Assembly (NCBI GenBank): GCA_028279405.1
Contig: JANQNU010000066.1
Location: forward strand, 1 to 54,173
Source of the DNA: Phycisphaerae bacterium
Lineage (GTDB): Bacteria; Planctomycetota; Phycisphaerae; UBA1845; Fen-1342
DNA: 54,173 nucleotides
Reading direction: 5' to 3'
Position 1 is the first letter of the stretch; each line of letters opens with the position of its first letter. The position numbers were made by a program, and so were the translations under genes. The notes under the pieces are model-generated. The model was not told the DNA's origin. It ran no database searches and saw nothing but the letters and a program-made list of their open reading frames with translations. Shown one piece after another: positions 41,326 to 49,384 of this stretch.

Positions 41326-42663
41326 ATGCTGACGAACGAGGCATTCTGGGGCGCGTTTCTCCTGCTCTCGGGCGGATTGACGCTGATTGTGCACGGCTTG
41401 CGCTACCGTCGACCGACTGCGGACCCGCACTGCCCGAACTGCGAATACAACCTGGCAGCGATCGAGTCCGACCGCTGCCCGGAGTGCGGAACGCTGTCGG
41501 ACGTCGAGAATCGTCCGCGCTCCGTCCGTCGACGGCATATCGGCGTCATTTCCGTAGGTGCCGTCCTGCTGCTCGGCGGCTTCGGCGTAGCGATCCCGGC
41601 ACTTGTGAAGGTCGACTGGTACACGTACCAGCCGACGAAGTGGCTGCTCGACGACCTGCGGACCGGCAACGCCCAGCAGTTCGATCGGGCGTGGACGCCG
41701 ATCGCAGCCCGCGACGATGCCGGCAACCTGTCGGACAGCACGCTACGCAAACTGATCGCCGTGGCGCTCGCAGAGCAGGCGCAGCAGACCACGCCACTCG
41801 CCAGTGAGCAGCTGATCCACTTTCTCGCGGACTGCCACGCAGACGACCGCCTGCTGCTCGACGAAGCGCGACGGTTCTGCGAGAACATCTTCGAGCTGAC
41901 GCTCGAAGTGCGACCGCACGCGCGGAAAGGCGACCATATACCGTTTCGTTTTGCACATCGGGGTCGCGGTCCACAAGGAGCGCTCGTCCCTACCTTGTAT
42001 AAGGCGAACGTCGTGATCGACGAGTACGCAGTCGGACATGAGCGCTATTCCACCCAGGTGACGATCAGGCCAAATTGTTTGCGGAACGAACTAGCGTATC
42101 TTACCTCAGAACTCGCGCCGCTTCCGGAGGGGAACCATGTCATCCGCTTCCGGGGGAACGCTGTGGTCATGCATCGCGGCAAGGTCGTTCACGAATGGCC
42201 GGTTGCGCTGACGGGCGAGTGCACGGTGGGTGGCCCGGCGTCGACGATCTCCCCCTACGTCGACGACGCGCTTGCGGATTACCTGCGGAAGCATGTCGTC
42301 ATCGAACTCGCAACGATTCGCAACGTCGGGCATAGCATCAAGTTCCCCCGGATTTCCAAGCCTGTGGCGTTCGACATCGTGCTCGACTATGGGGCCACGC
42401 GACGCACCCTCGGTTCGTTTGCAGCCCGGTCAAACGGGGTTCCTCATCGATGGCTTATTCCGCGCGAGTGGGAGCCCACGCCCGGTGCGCTGTCGACCAT
42501 CATCGTACGCCCGAACGCAGACGCCGCCGCCCAGACTGTTGATGTCTTTCGCTATCTGGATTGCGAACTCGTCTTCGACTGTGCGGCGATCAAACTCGAG
42601 CAGGAGGAGGAACTCCAAACACGATTGATCCGACTCCTCAACCGCACCAAGCCCACTCCATAA
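41326..42663 (+). CDS. Membrane zinc-ribbon protein, paralogue 2 of 3
   Basis: This 445-residue protein repeats the layout of the preceding gene: N-terminal helix (FLLLSGGLTLIVHGL), ribbon CPNCEYNLAAI with CPECGTLS, second helix (AVLLLGGFGVAIPAL), WYTYQPTKWLLDDLRTGN, a variable central region, and the DVFRYLDCELVFD end. The N-terminal 150 residues are much more alike among the three copies than the central parts, suggesting a shared membrane scaffold with diverged outer domains. A TATGCT -10 candidate lies at 41284-41289. Its gap to paralogue 1 is 90 bases, so it may be transcribed separately. Function unknown. Confidence 0.75.
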   Translation: MLTNEAFWGAFLLLSGGLTLIVHGLRYRRPTADPHCPNCEYNLAAIESDRCPECGTLSDVENRPRSVRRRHIGVISVGAVLLLGGFGVAIPALVKVDWYTYQPTKWLLDDLRTGNAQQFDRAWTPIAARDDAGNLSDSTLRKLIAVALAEQAQQTTPLASEQLIHFLADCHADDRLLLDEARRFCENIFELTLEVRPHARKGDHIPFRFAHRGRGPQGALVPTLYKANVVIDEYAVGHERYSTQVTIRPNCLRNELAYLTSELAPLPEGNHVIRFRGNAVVMHRGKVVHEWPVALTGECTVGGPASTISPYVDDALADYLRKHVVIELATIRNVGHSIKFPRISKPVAFDIVLDYGATRRTLGSFAARSNGVPHRWLIPREWEPTPGALSTIIVRPNADAAAQTVDVFRYLDCELVFDCAAIKLEQEEELQTRLIRLLNRTKPTP

Positions 42664-42757
42664 CACGTCCCTCGAGGTGACCGACCGCAACTCGATCGGC
42701 CGACGCGGGTATACATTAGCAGCACGACCGAGGTGATAGGCACCCGGAGTCACGTGG

Positions 42758-44062
42758 ATGCTAGCAAGCTGGTCATTTTGGGGCGCTACGCTCCTGCTCG
42801 CGGGCGGGCTGGCGCTGATCGTACGCGGCTGGCGTCACCGTCGACCGGCGGCGGATCCGCACTGCCCGAGGTGCGAATACAACCTCGCTGGGATCGACGC
42901 CGACCGTTGCCCGGAATGCGGGGCGCCGTCAACGATTGAGAATCGTCCGCGCTCCGTCCGTCGGCGGCACATCGGCATCATTTCCGCGGGAGTCGCACTC
43001 ATGTTCGGCGGCCTCGGCGTGGCGATTCCACCGCTCGCGAAGGTGGACTGGTACGCCCAACAGCCGACGACGTGGCTGCTCGACGACTTGCGGACCGGCA
43101 GCGCCAAACAGTTCGACCGGGCCTGGAAAGTGATCCTCGCGCGTGACGCCGCGGGTCGGATTCCCGATACGACGTTTCGTCGACTGGTTGCGGTCGTGCT
43201 GGCCGAGCACGGGCGGATGCGTACAGGGACTCCCGGGAATGCGATCTGGAAGTTTCTCTTCGATTGCGATCGAGAAGGTCGGCTGCTTCCGACCGAGGCA
43301 ACGCAATTCTACGAACAAGCCGCGCCATTCAGTCTGAGAATCCGGCCACACGTACGAGCCGGCGACCCTGTCCCGATGCGTGTCAACTTAGGAGTACGCC
43401 TCGTCCCGAGATATGCCGGCGAAGTGAGATTCGAAGCGGTGCAAATCAACGGTAGCTCGTGGGAGCATCGGCGCAGCGCCCCCCTGGGGCAAGTGATTGA
43501 CATCCTATTGCCCGCACAGCCAAACGGTCGCTATGAAGTCAGCCTGCCCATCAACGTGACGCTGACCTACAAGGGCGAACTGCGACATCAATGGCAGCGT
43601 GTGCTCACCGGCAGGTTTACGGTTGGGTCTCCCGAGTCCGCCACGACGCCGATCGTCGACGAAGCGCTGGCCGCGAAGCTGCAGCGCTCCGCACGCACCA
43701 GAACAACCATAATTGGCCCGGCGATCGAGCTAATCCGGACGACAGCAACACCATTGGCCTTTGACATTCTCGCACGCGACGAGAACGGCGGCGAACGGCT
43801 CCTGAAACGGTGCGCGAGCGGACTGCCCGGAAGGCGACGGTGGTTAATTTACCTCCCCCGTGACTACGTTCGCGAGTACTATCGAGGTGACGTGCGCGAC
43901 TGGATCATTTTGCGCAGCAGCAGCACGGCCGCGGCCCTGAGCCTCCATGTATATGACTACCTCGATTGCGAGATCGTCGTCGGGCGGGCAGCCCCCCCAC
44001 CGATCAGACGAGACGAACGCCCTGTCAGTTCTGTTCCACCCACTCCGCCACCGCCTGGATGA
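42758..44062 (+). CDS. Membrane zinc-ribbon protein, paralogue 3 of 3
   Basis: This 434-residue protein is the third copy: N-terminal helix (ATLLLAGGLALIVRGW), ribbon CPRCEYNLAGI with CPECGAPS, second helix (GVALMFGGLGVAIPPL), WYAQQPTTWLLDDLRTGS, and a diverged end (VYDYLDCEIVVG). It is the most divergent in the central part. A TATACA -10 candidate lies at 42710-42715. Its last 38 bases overlap the convergent hydrolase gene tail to tail, with the Pro-rich C-terminus lying in the overlap. Function unknown. Confidence 0.73.
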   Translation: MLASWSFWGATLLLAGGLALIVRGWRHRRPAADPHCPRCEYNLAGIDADRCPECGAPSTIENRPRSVRRRHIGIISAGVALMFGGLGVAIPPLAKVDWYAQQPTTWLLDDLRTGSAKQFDRAWKVILARDAAGRIPDTTFRRLVAVVLAEHGRMRTGTPGNAIWKFLFDCDREGRLLPTEATQFYEQAAPFSLRIRPHVRAGDPVPMRVNLGVRLVPRYAGEVRFEAVQINGSSWEHRRSAPLGQVIDILLPAQPNGRYEVSLPINVTLTYKGELRHQWQRVLTGRFTVGSPESATTPIVDEALAAKLQRSARTRTTIIGPAIELIRTTATPLAFDILARDENGGERLLKRCASGLPGRRRWLIYLPRDYVREYYRGDVRDWIILRSSSTAAALSLHVYDYLDCEIVVGRAAPPPIRRDERPVSSVPPTPPPPG

Positions 44063-45332
44063 TGCGTTCGTCGACGTGGCCGGCGGTCATGTACTCGGTC
44101 GGCGTCGACGGGCCGCTGCCCTTGATCATCAGGTGGTTCAGGTCTTCGAACAGCAGCCAGGTTACGTTGGAACGCCGACCCAGCACTTTGCGCCAGCGCT
44201 CGTAGTCCTTCATCGTCACCTGGTAGTCGCGTCCGCCGTGGATGACGAGGATCGGCTTGCTGAGTGTCGCGGCGATCTTCGGCGCGTCGACCTTCGAGAA
44301 ACGGACGATGTACGCCGGCGGCATGCCAAGAATCGCTTCGGTCAGGGTGTCACCCCGGCCCTCGCGAATGGCGGCGGCCGACTTGCGGATCAGCGCCATC
44401 TGCGCCTGATACTGTGGCGTCGCCGCCTGTGCCGGATCGATGGACCCGATGTAGGCGATCTGCTCCTCGATCAGGTCGATCAGCGGGCGCGCCGGTCCGG
44501 CCATCACGATGATGCCGGCGGTGTTCGCATCGTCGCGCGCGATCGTCGGCGCCGCCATTGCACCGAGACTGTGTCCCAGCACAAAGATCCGCTTCGGGTC
44601 GATCTCCGAACGCGTTCGCAACAGCTTGGTCGCGAGCTGCACGTCGTCCGTCACTTCGTACGCCAGTGTGATTTCCGCGGGCGCCATCGCAGTGGGGTGT
44701 TCCTTGGTCCGTTTGTTGTACCGCAGGACCGCGATTCCGCGCGACGCGAGACCCCACGCAAGATCGCGAAACGGCTTGTTCGGGCCGAGCGTCTCGTCCT
44801 GGTCGTTCGGCCCGGAACCGTGCACCAGGACGACTGCTGGGAACGGACCCCGGCCGACCGGCACCGTGAGCGTTCCCGGAAGCGATCCGCGCTTCGTTTC
44901 GGTCGGCGTCAGCTCGATCGAGGACTCGCGGTAGCGATCCGGTTGTGCGTACGCGGGTCGTTCAAAGTCGGTGCTGGTACTGTCGACGTCGAGCTTCGCG
45001 ACGGTGAAGCCGGCGATCCGTCCGTCCGGGTCGAATGCGACGCGAAACGTGCCGCTGCCGCGCTGGAACGCCGCTCGGACCAGGAATCCGGCGCCCTGTT
45101 CCGAAGCACTCGTAACCTCTTTGAAAGCGCCCAATTGGAAACGCACTTGTTTGACGGCTTGTTGTCCGAGTGCTTCGGTCATCCCGGCCTTCAGCCGCTC
45201 GTTACCGAGTTCGCGAAACTCCGCGAATTGCTCGTTGAAGAAGAGCTCGACCGCGCGTCGAGCAACCGGCTCGGAGCCCGAGAGCGCGACGAGAAGCAGA
45301 GCACCGACTGTTGTCCAGGATGCTGCCAGCAT
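44025..45332 (-). CDS. Exported alpha/beta hydrolase with N-terminal DUF3887-like domain
   Basis: This 435-residue protein starts with a likely signal peptide (WTTVGALLLVALSGSEP). Residues of about 25-125 look like DUF3887 (VELFFNEQFAEFRELGNERLKAGMTEA), a fold often fused to hydrolases. The hydrolase part has VVLVHGSGPNDQDET as oxyanion segment, the nucleophile elbow GHSLGA (about 245), an acid Asp in VIHGGRDYQV and a His in FEDLNHLMI, so the triad is complete. It resembles the family of exported esterase-like or peptidase-like hydrolases with a DUF3887 front domain; the substrate is unknown. It converges with paralogue 3 in a 38-base overlap. Confidence 0.82.
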   Translation of the reverse strand: MLAASWTTVGALLLVALSGSEPVARRAVELFFNEQFAEFRELGNERLKAGMTEALGQQAVKQVRFQLGAFKEVTSASEQGAGFLVRAAFQRGSGTFRVAFDPDGRIAGFTVAKLDVDSTSTDFERPAYAQPDRYRESSIELTPTETKRGSLPGTLTVPVGRGPFPAVVLVHGSGPNDQDETLGPNKPFRDLAWGLASRGIAVLRYNKRTKEHPTAMAPAEITLAYEVTDDVQLATKLLRTRSEIDPKRIFVLGHSLGAMAAPTIARDDANTAGIIVMAGPARPLIDLIEEQIAYIGSIDPAQAATPQYQAQMALIRKSAAAIREGRGDTLTEAILGMPPAYIVRFSKVDAPKIAATLSKPILVIHGGRDYQVTMKDYERWRKVLGRRSNVTWLLFEDLNHLMIKGSGPSTPTEYMTAGHVDERIIQAVAEWVEQN

Positions 45333-45557
45333 GCGTTCCTCCCTGCGATTCGAGTTTGGTCATTGGCAGCCGCGACCGATTGGCCGTCCGGAGCTGCTCC
45401 CGTGAGTACGTGCCGTGCGCGGTTCCATTCCCGAAAAACGCGAAATCTCCACGCGAGCCGAAAAATTAACAATTCGCTATCCTACGGATTGAGAAAAACT
45501 TGCGCTTTGGGGCATTCCCTCTGGAGCGATCGGGTGCGGTTTTGTCGTCCGAATCGC

Positions 45558-45587
45558 TTGAGCGTCTCCCGCGCGTCGGCGTACACT
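45558..45587 (+). promoter_or_regulatory. Candidate sigma-70-type promoter upstream of 45613
   Basis: TTGAGC (45558-45563) and TACACT (45582-45587) are separated by 18 bases, matching a vegetative promoter. A start point near 45594 gives a leader of about 20 bases that contains GGGAG. The region 45333-45557 holds no gene I can support. Confidence 0.5.
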
Positions 45588-45612
45588 CCCGGCCTCATCA
45601 GGGAGCATGATC

Positions 45613-45969
45613 ATGTCGGGTACACGTCAGCTTGCTGAGACCACGCTCAAGCCGCTCCAGGACAAATGGATTGCGCAGGAGGGCGTTCGGATCGTCCTCC
45701 GGGCAACGCGACACGAGGCGCTGTTGCTGCAATACCATGACGACGACGACAGTTGGCGAATGACGCGCCACCCGCCGGATGACGGCTGCGCCGCCTGGCG
45801 CTGGCGCGGTTTCACGTACGCGGACGACGGCGATACGCTCTCGGTCCTATTCAGTAGTGACTCTCCCTCCCGCTGGTGTGAGCTTTACACACGCGTCCTT
45901 TCGGTCTGGAATACACCGGAGTTGTGTGACGGATCGGGCGTGCCAGCGGGAGATTGTCGCGATGGATGA
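45613..45969 (+). CDS. Small hypothetical protein
   Basis: I recognise no family in this 118-residue protein. It has no signal peptide or membrane segment. It is rich in Trp, Arg and Asp, with YHDDDDSWRMTRHPP, AAWRWRGFTYADDGDTLSVLF and SSDSPSRWCELYTRVL, consistent with a small alpha/beta fold. I take the ATG at 45613, which has GGGAG seven bases upstream; an ATG two codons earlier sits too close to that site. Its stop overlaps the next gene by 8 bases, so the two are cotranscribed and perhaps functionally linked. A good promoter candidate lies just upstream. Confidence 0.6.
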   Translation: MSGTRQLAETTLKPLQDKWIAQEGVRIVLRATRHEALLLQYHDDDDSWRMTRHPPDDGCAAWRWRGFTYADDGDTLSVLFSSDSPSRWCELYTRVLSVWNTPELCDGSGVPAGDCRDG

Positions 45970-47092
45970 ATCCAATCAGGTAGCGGAGGCCGAGGCCCCG
46001 GCCGTGCTCAATCGGTTGCGGCTCGCTTCGCTGTTGCTGACGACCGCCGCCGTCGGCGTCGGCGCTTTGTCGACGGCGTGGGGTGTGGTTTCGCTCAGTG
46101 CGCTGTTTCAGTCGGAAGCAGCGAGTGCCGAAGCGTTCCTGGCCATTCTCCTGTGGCTGGTGACGTCCTTGGCGGGAGCCGTTCTGCTGTGGGGATTCGC
46201 CGAGGTGATCCGACGCTTTGACGAATATGCCCAGCTCCAGGCGGAACGGTTCGGTCGCGCGCTGCCGTCCGCATCGGAGGTCAACCTGAACGAGCACACG
46301 ATGTTCGGCACGGACGGCGGTGACCGGGCGCGATCGGAGATCATCCAGCTACTGGAGGATCTGAGGGATATCTCGCTCCTGGACGACTCAGAGCGCTCCG
46401 GTCGTCGGCAGCAGATGGCGGAAGCGTCGGTCGCGCGTCTGCAGCGCGAGGTGCCGGAGTTGCTCCGCGGCCACAATTGGGTCGAGGCTCGACAGCGGGT
46501 CTTGACCGCGCGCCGACGGTTCCCGGGCCGCTCGGAGTGGGACCTGCTCGACGGCCGGATCGAACAGGTTCGCGCCGGGGTCGAGGCACACGACGTCGAG
46601 ACGGCCCAGCGGCAGGTAGAGGATCTGGCGGCACTGGACGCGCTTGACCGCGCGTCGGACGTCGTGCGGCACCTGTTGAAGCGTCATCCAGAGTCAGCGG
46701 CCGCTCACGAACTGGCAAAGAAGGTGCAGGCACTGCGCGGCAAGGCCGACGCGGAGAAGCGCGCCAGATTGATGACCCAGGCGCAGGAGTCCGCAGCGAA
46801 GCGCGATTGGGCATCCGCGTACAACGCGGCCAACACGCTTATCCAGCAGTATCCGGATTCTCAAGAAGCGGCGGCACTGCGACTCGATCTGCCGACGTTG
46901 GCAGCCAACGCGGAGATCCAGACCCGCAAGCGTCTGGAGTCCGAGATCGCGGAGCTGACCCGTCGTAGCCGATTCGCGGAAGCGTATCGCCTTGCGATCG
47001 ACCTCACCGAACGCTACCCCAATTCGCCACAAGCGACGGTCTTGCGCCAGCAGCTGCCGCGACTGGAGCAGCTCGCCCGCGCGGGGCGCTAA
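45962..47092 (+). CDS. Membrane protein with TPR-like helical repeats, function unknown
   Basis: This 376-residue protein has two transmembrane helices near the N-terminus (about 20-48, LASLLLTTAAVGVGALSTAW, and 58-82, FLAILLWLVTSLAGAVLLWG), so most of it lies on one side of the membrane. The rest is a long run of charged helices with TPR-like units: GHNWVEARQRVLTARRRFPGR, KRDWASAYNAANTLIQQYPDS and RSRFAEAYRLAIDLTERYPNS. The pattern of short helical units ending in YP-type turns suggests protein binding. The ATG at 45962 is in the 8-base overlap with the preceding gene, with GGGAG upstream. It ends 3 bases from the convergent zinc-ribbon gene. Function is unknown. Confidence 0.72.
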   Translation: MDESNQVAEAEAPAVLNRLRLASLLLTTAAVGVGALSTAWGVVSLSALFQSEAASAEAFLAILLWLVTSLAGAVLLWGFAEVIRRFDEYAQLQAERFGRALPSASEVNLNEHTMFGTDGGDRARSEIIQLLEDLRDISLLDDSERSGRRQQMAEASVARLQREVPELLRGHNWVEARQRVLTARRRFPGRSEWDLLDGRIEQVRAGVEAHDVETAQRQVEDLAALDALDRASDVVRHLLKRHPESAAAHELAKKVQALRGKADAEKRARLMTQAQESAAKRDWASAYNAANTLIQQYPDSQEAAALRLDLPTLAANAEIQTRKRLESEIAELTRRSRFAEAYRLAIDLTERYPNSPQATVLRQQLPRLEQLARAGR

Positions 47093-47095
47093 CGA

Positions 47096-47608
47096 CTAGC
47101 GCCCCGTTGGCTCGACGTCCGACTGTTCCAGCAACGTCGCTGCGCGTTCGTCGATCGTGCGACCGCATTCCGGACAGCCGCGTGCGCCCGGTGCCAGACC
47201 GCGCAAGCAGTAGCCACAGTACATACAGACGGGGACGCCGACCTCGAGCAGTTTGGCGCGCAGCTCGCGCGCCGTTCCCCAGCGATTGAGCGCTCGTAGC
47301 ACAACCACGATTGTCACCAAAATGATGAGGATGTGTACCGCGGTATCGATGCCGGGCGGAAGATCGAGCAGCGGCACGACGCGCTTCGCCACCCAACGGA
47401 CAGCGGCGACGGTCACGATGCCGATGACGAGCGCTATCCAAACGCCGGCGTTGAATGGGTTGTTCGACTCGATCTCGATTTCTTGAATTGCCTGGCGCCG
47501 CTGCTGCTCACTTTCGAACAACTCCAGCTCGGGCATGTCGCGCACTGACCAGCGCAAGAACAAGGCCCGCGACCACTTTCGCCCCATTCGTTCTCGATCT
47601 GCCGCCAT
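47096..47608 (-). CDS. Small membrane protein with C-terminal zinc ribbon
   Basis: This protein of about 170 residues has a charged N-terminal region (ELELFESEQQRRQAIQEIE), two hydrophobic helices (GVWIALVIGIVTVAAV and AVHILIILVTIVVVL) and, after the second, a zinc ribbon: CMYCGYCLRGLAPGARGCPECGR. This CxxCGYxLRGL...CPECG form is widespread in Planctomycetota and resembles the ribbons of the three paralogues at 39916-44062. The start is uncertain: ATGs at 47608, 47587 and 47536 are all possible and none has a convincing ribosome-binding site; I give the first ATG after the upstream gene. It is 21 bases downstream of the YihY-family gene and probably in one operon with it. Function unknown. 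Confidence 0.7.
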   Translation of the reverse strand: MAADRERMGRKWSRALFLRWSVRDMPELELFESEQQRRQAIQEIEIESNNPFNAGVWIALVIGIVTVAAVRWVAKRVVPLLDLPPGIDTAVHILIILVTIVVVLRALNRWGTARELRAKLLEVGVPVCMYCGYCLRGLAPGARGCPECGRTIDERAATLLEQSDVEPTGR

Positions 47609-47629
47609 CGCTCCGCCCACACCCGTGGC

Positions 47630-49051
47630 TCATCCAGCACTGCCCGGCGCGCCGTCCTCTTCCAGCAGGTTGGCGAGTGTCTGGCCGTCGTACGCGTCGT
47701 GCACCCGAGCGCGATTCTCCTCGACGATCGTGGCCAGCGCCCCATCGATCTGGTCCCGCGGATCGGTGGCGTCGTAGATCGTCTGCATCGGAATCCGCTC
47801 CGGGGGACGGGCCAGGGTATAGGCGACGCCCTCCTCATCCCGATGCTCGATCGCAGAGACGAGTCCGGCGCGCACGAGCCGGTCCATCAACGGCTCGATT
47901 CGTTCGACCGGAAGGTTGAGTAGGTCGGCCAGCGTGCTGAACGCCAGCGGCCCCGTCCCGTTCTGAAAGCGCTGACCGACGGCGGTAATCGCAGCGATCA
48001 CGTGCGACGGGCCGGTCAGCATGTGTTGCTCCTGATCCGAGAGGCGCAAACGTCGCAGGTTCACGCCGGTATGCGCCAGCTCGGCCCCAAACAGAAACAA
48101 CATCCAGGACAGATTCAACCAAAGGAGGAACAGCGGAAACAGCCCCAGTACACCATAGATGTTGCCGCTTTTCACGAAGTACTCGACGTACAGCAGAAAC
48201 GCCCAGCGGGCGAACAGCCAGACAACCACGAAAACGACAGCACCGCCGACGGCAGCCTTGTACGGTACGCGGGTATTTGGCATGAACTTGTAAATGGCGG
48301 CGATGACCAGGATGCCCACGGTGATCGGGCCGAGCTTGCTCAACGCCGCGAGCAGCGAGCCGAAGAGCGGAATGTCCTGCACGGCTTCCACCGCCGTGTG
48401 CCCGAGGATACTGATGATCGCGAGCAGTACCGGCCCGAGCGTCGTGACCGACCAGTAGATGGCGATGCGTCGACCCAAGGCGCGGTTCTGCGGTGCTCCG
48501 AAGATGCGGTTCAGCGATATCTCAACTGTCGTCAGCAAGCTCAGCGCCGTCCAGATGAGCATCGCGATACCGATCGGACCGACACTCTTGGCGTTCACCT
48601 GCTGCTCGACCCCGTCGACAATCCGTACGATCTCGTCAGCGACGTTGTAGACTCTTTTCTCCGCCACCGCGGCTGCGGCCTCTGCAGGCGTCGTTTCCGG
48701 AACGAGGCCCCCTGTCGATGCTTCGTCCGCTCCGTTGGCACCCGACGGCACTTCCTGCGACGTTTCAAACCGCGCGATCCCGGTCGTATCGAGAAACTCG
48801 CGCAAGCTCCGCTTGGCGTCCTCGACCACATCGAGTTCGCGCAGCACCAGGAACGATAGCACGAGCAATGGGATGAGCGCGAAGATCGTTCGGAAGGACA
48901 ACGCGGCACTCATCGCCGTGACGTTGTTCTCGTGCAGTCTTCGGGCACAGAAGCGCCACAAATCAAGCTGCGTCTGGAGCAGTCGACTCCATTGCGAAGG
49001 ATTGGCGACGATCGTCCGCGTCGCGCCCGGCAAGTGCATTTCGTTAGACAT
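47630..49051 (-). CDS. YihY/virulence factor BrkB family membrane protein
   Basis: This is an integral membrane protein of the YihY/UPF0761 family, once wrongly named ribonuclease BN. The family features are visible: MSAALSFRTIFALIPLLVLSF at the first helix (about 45-66), IWTALSLLTTVEISLNRIFG with the family's WxA and N-R-x-x-G pattern (about 175-195), YKFMPNTRVPYKAAVGGAVV and YGVLGLFPLFLLWLNLSWMLFLFGAEL. A loop of about 80 residues after the first helix is longer than usual. The C-terminal 120 residues resemble a winged helix (FSTLADLLNLPVERIEPLMDRLVRAGLV). The molecular function of the family is not firmly known. It is divergent from the GACC-repeat gene across 333 bases. Confidence 0.87.
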   Translation of the reverse strand: MSNEMHLPGATRTIVANPSQWSRLLQTQLDLWRFCARRLHENNVTAMSAALSFRTIFALIPLLVLSFLVLRELDVVEDAKRSLREFLDTTGIARFETSQEVPSGANGADEASTGGLVPETTPAEAAAAVAEKRVYNVADEIVRIVDGVEQQVNAKSVGPIGIAMLIWTALSLLTTVEISLNRIFGAPQNRALGRRIAIYWSVTTLGPVLLAIISILGHTAVEAVQDIPLFGSLLAALSKLGPITVGILVIAAIYKFMPNTRVPYKAAVGGAVVFVVVWLFARWAFLLYVEYFVKSGNIYGVLGLFPLFLLWLNLSWMLFLFGAELAHTGVNLRRLRLSDQEQHMLTGPSHVIAAITAVGQRFQNGTGPLAFSTLADLLNLPVERIEPLMDRLVRAGLVSAIEHRDEEGVAYTLARPPERIPMQTIYDATDPRDQIDGALATIVEENRARVHDAYDGQTLANLLEEDGAPGSAG

Positions 49052-49384
49052 GGCCCGCAGGATAAGCCCGGAAGCACCGCCAGTAAATCCATTAGTTGGA
49101 AGTGGTTAGAGCTCGTCGCGACATGACGCTGAGCAAGATCGCGATAAGCGAACTCGTCAATCGCATGGCACGCCGTTTCCCGGATTCGGGCAAATTCTTG
49201 CCCTGATTGGCGCGGGAATCCCGTCCACAATGGGGACAGCTCGCAGGTTTACGGCTGCGTTGCTCCTTGGAGCAAACAACAGCTTTATTGGCAAATCTAG
49301 GGGGCATTTTTGCGAAGTGGATACGATTCCACGCGCTCGTTGGGATCGAATGAACTTCAGTTCTTCGTTTGGAGGAAGCATATC
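49052..49384. promoter_or_regulatory. Divergent intergenic region with a palindrome, upstream of the repeat-protein gene
   Basis: No gene is supported here. TTGCTCC-TT-GGAGCAA at 49260-49275 is a 7-bp perfect inverted repeat with a 2-base centre, 110 bases before the repeat-protein start; its tight spacing suits a dimeric operator better than an RNA hairpin. The sequence just before 49385 has GGAGGAAG as a strong ribosome-binding site. No confident -10/-35 pair stands out. A minus-strand open frame crossing this region is discussed under rejected items. Confidence 0.45.

Noticed and set aside
43947-45638. 563-codon plus-strand open frame
   Set aside because: It is antisense to the alpha/beta hydrolase, whose catalytic triad is intact on the minus strand.
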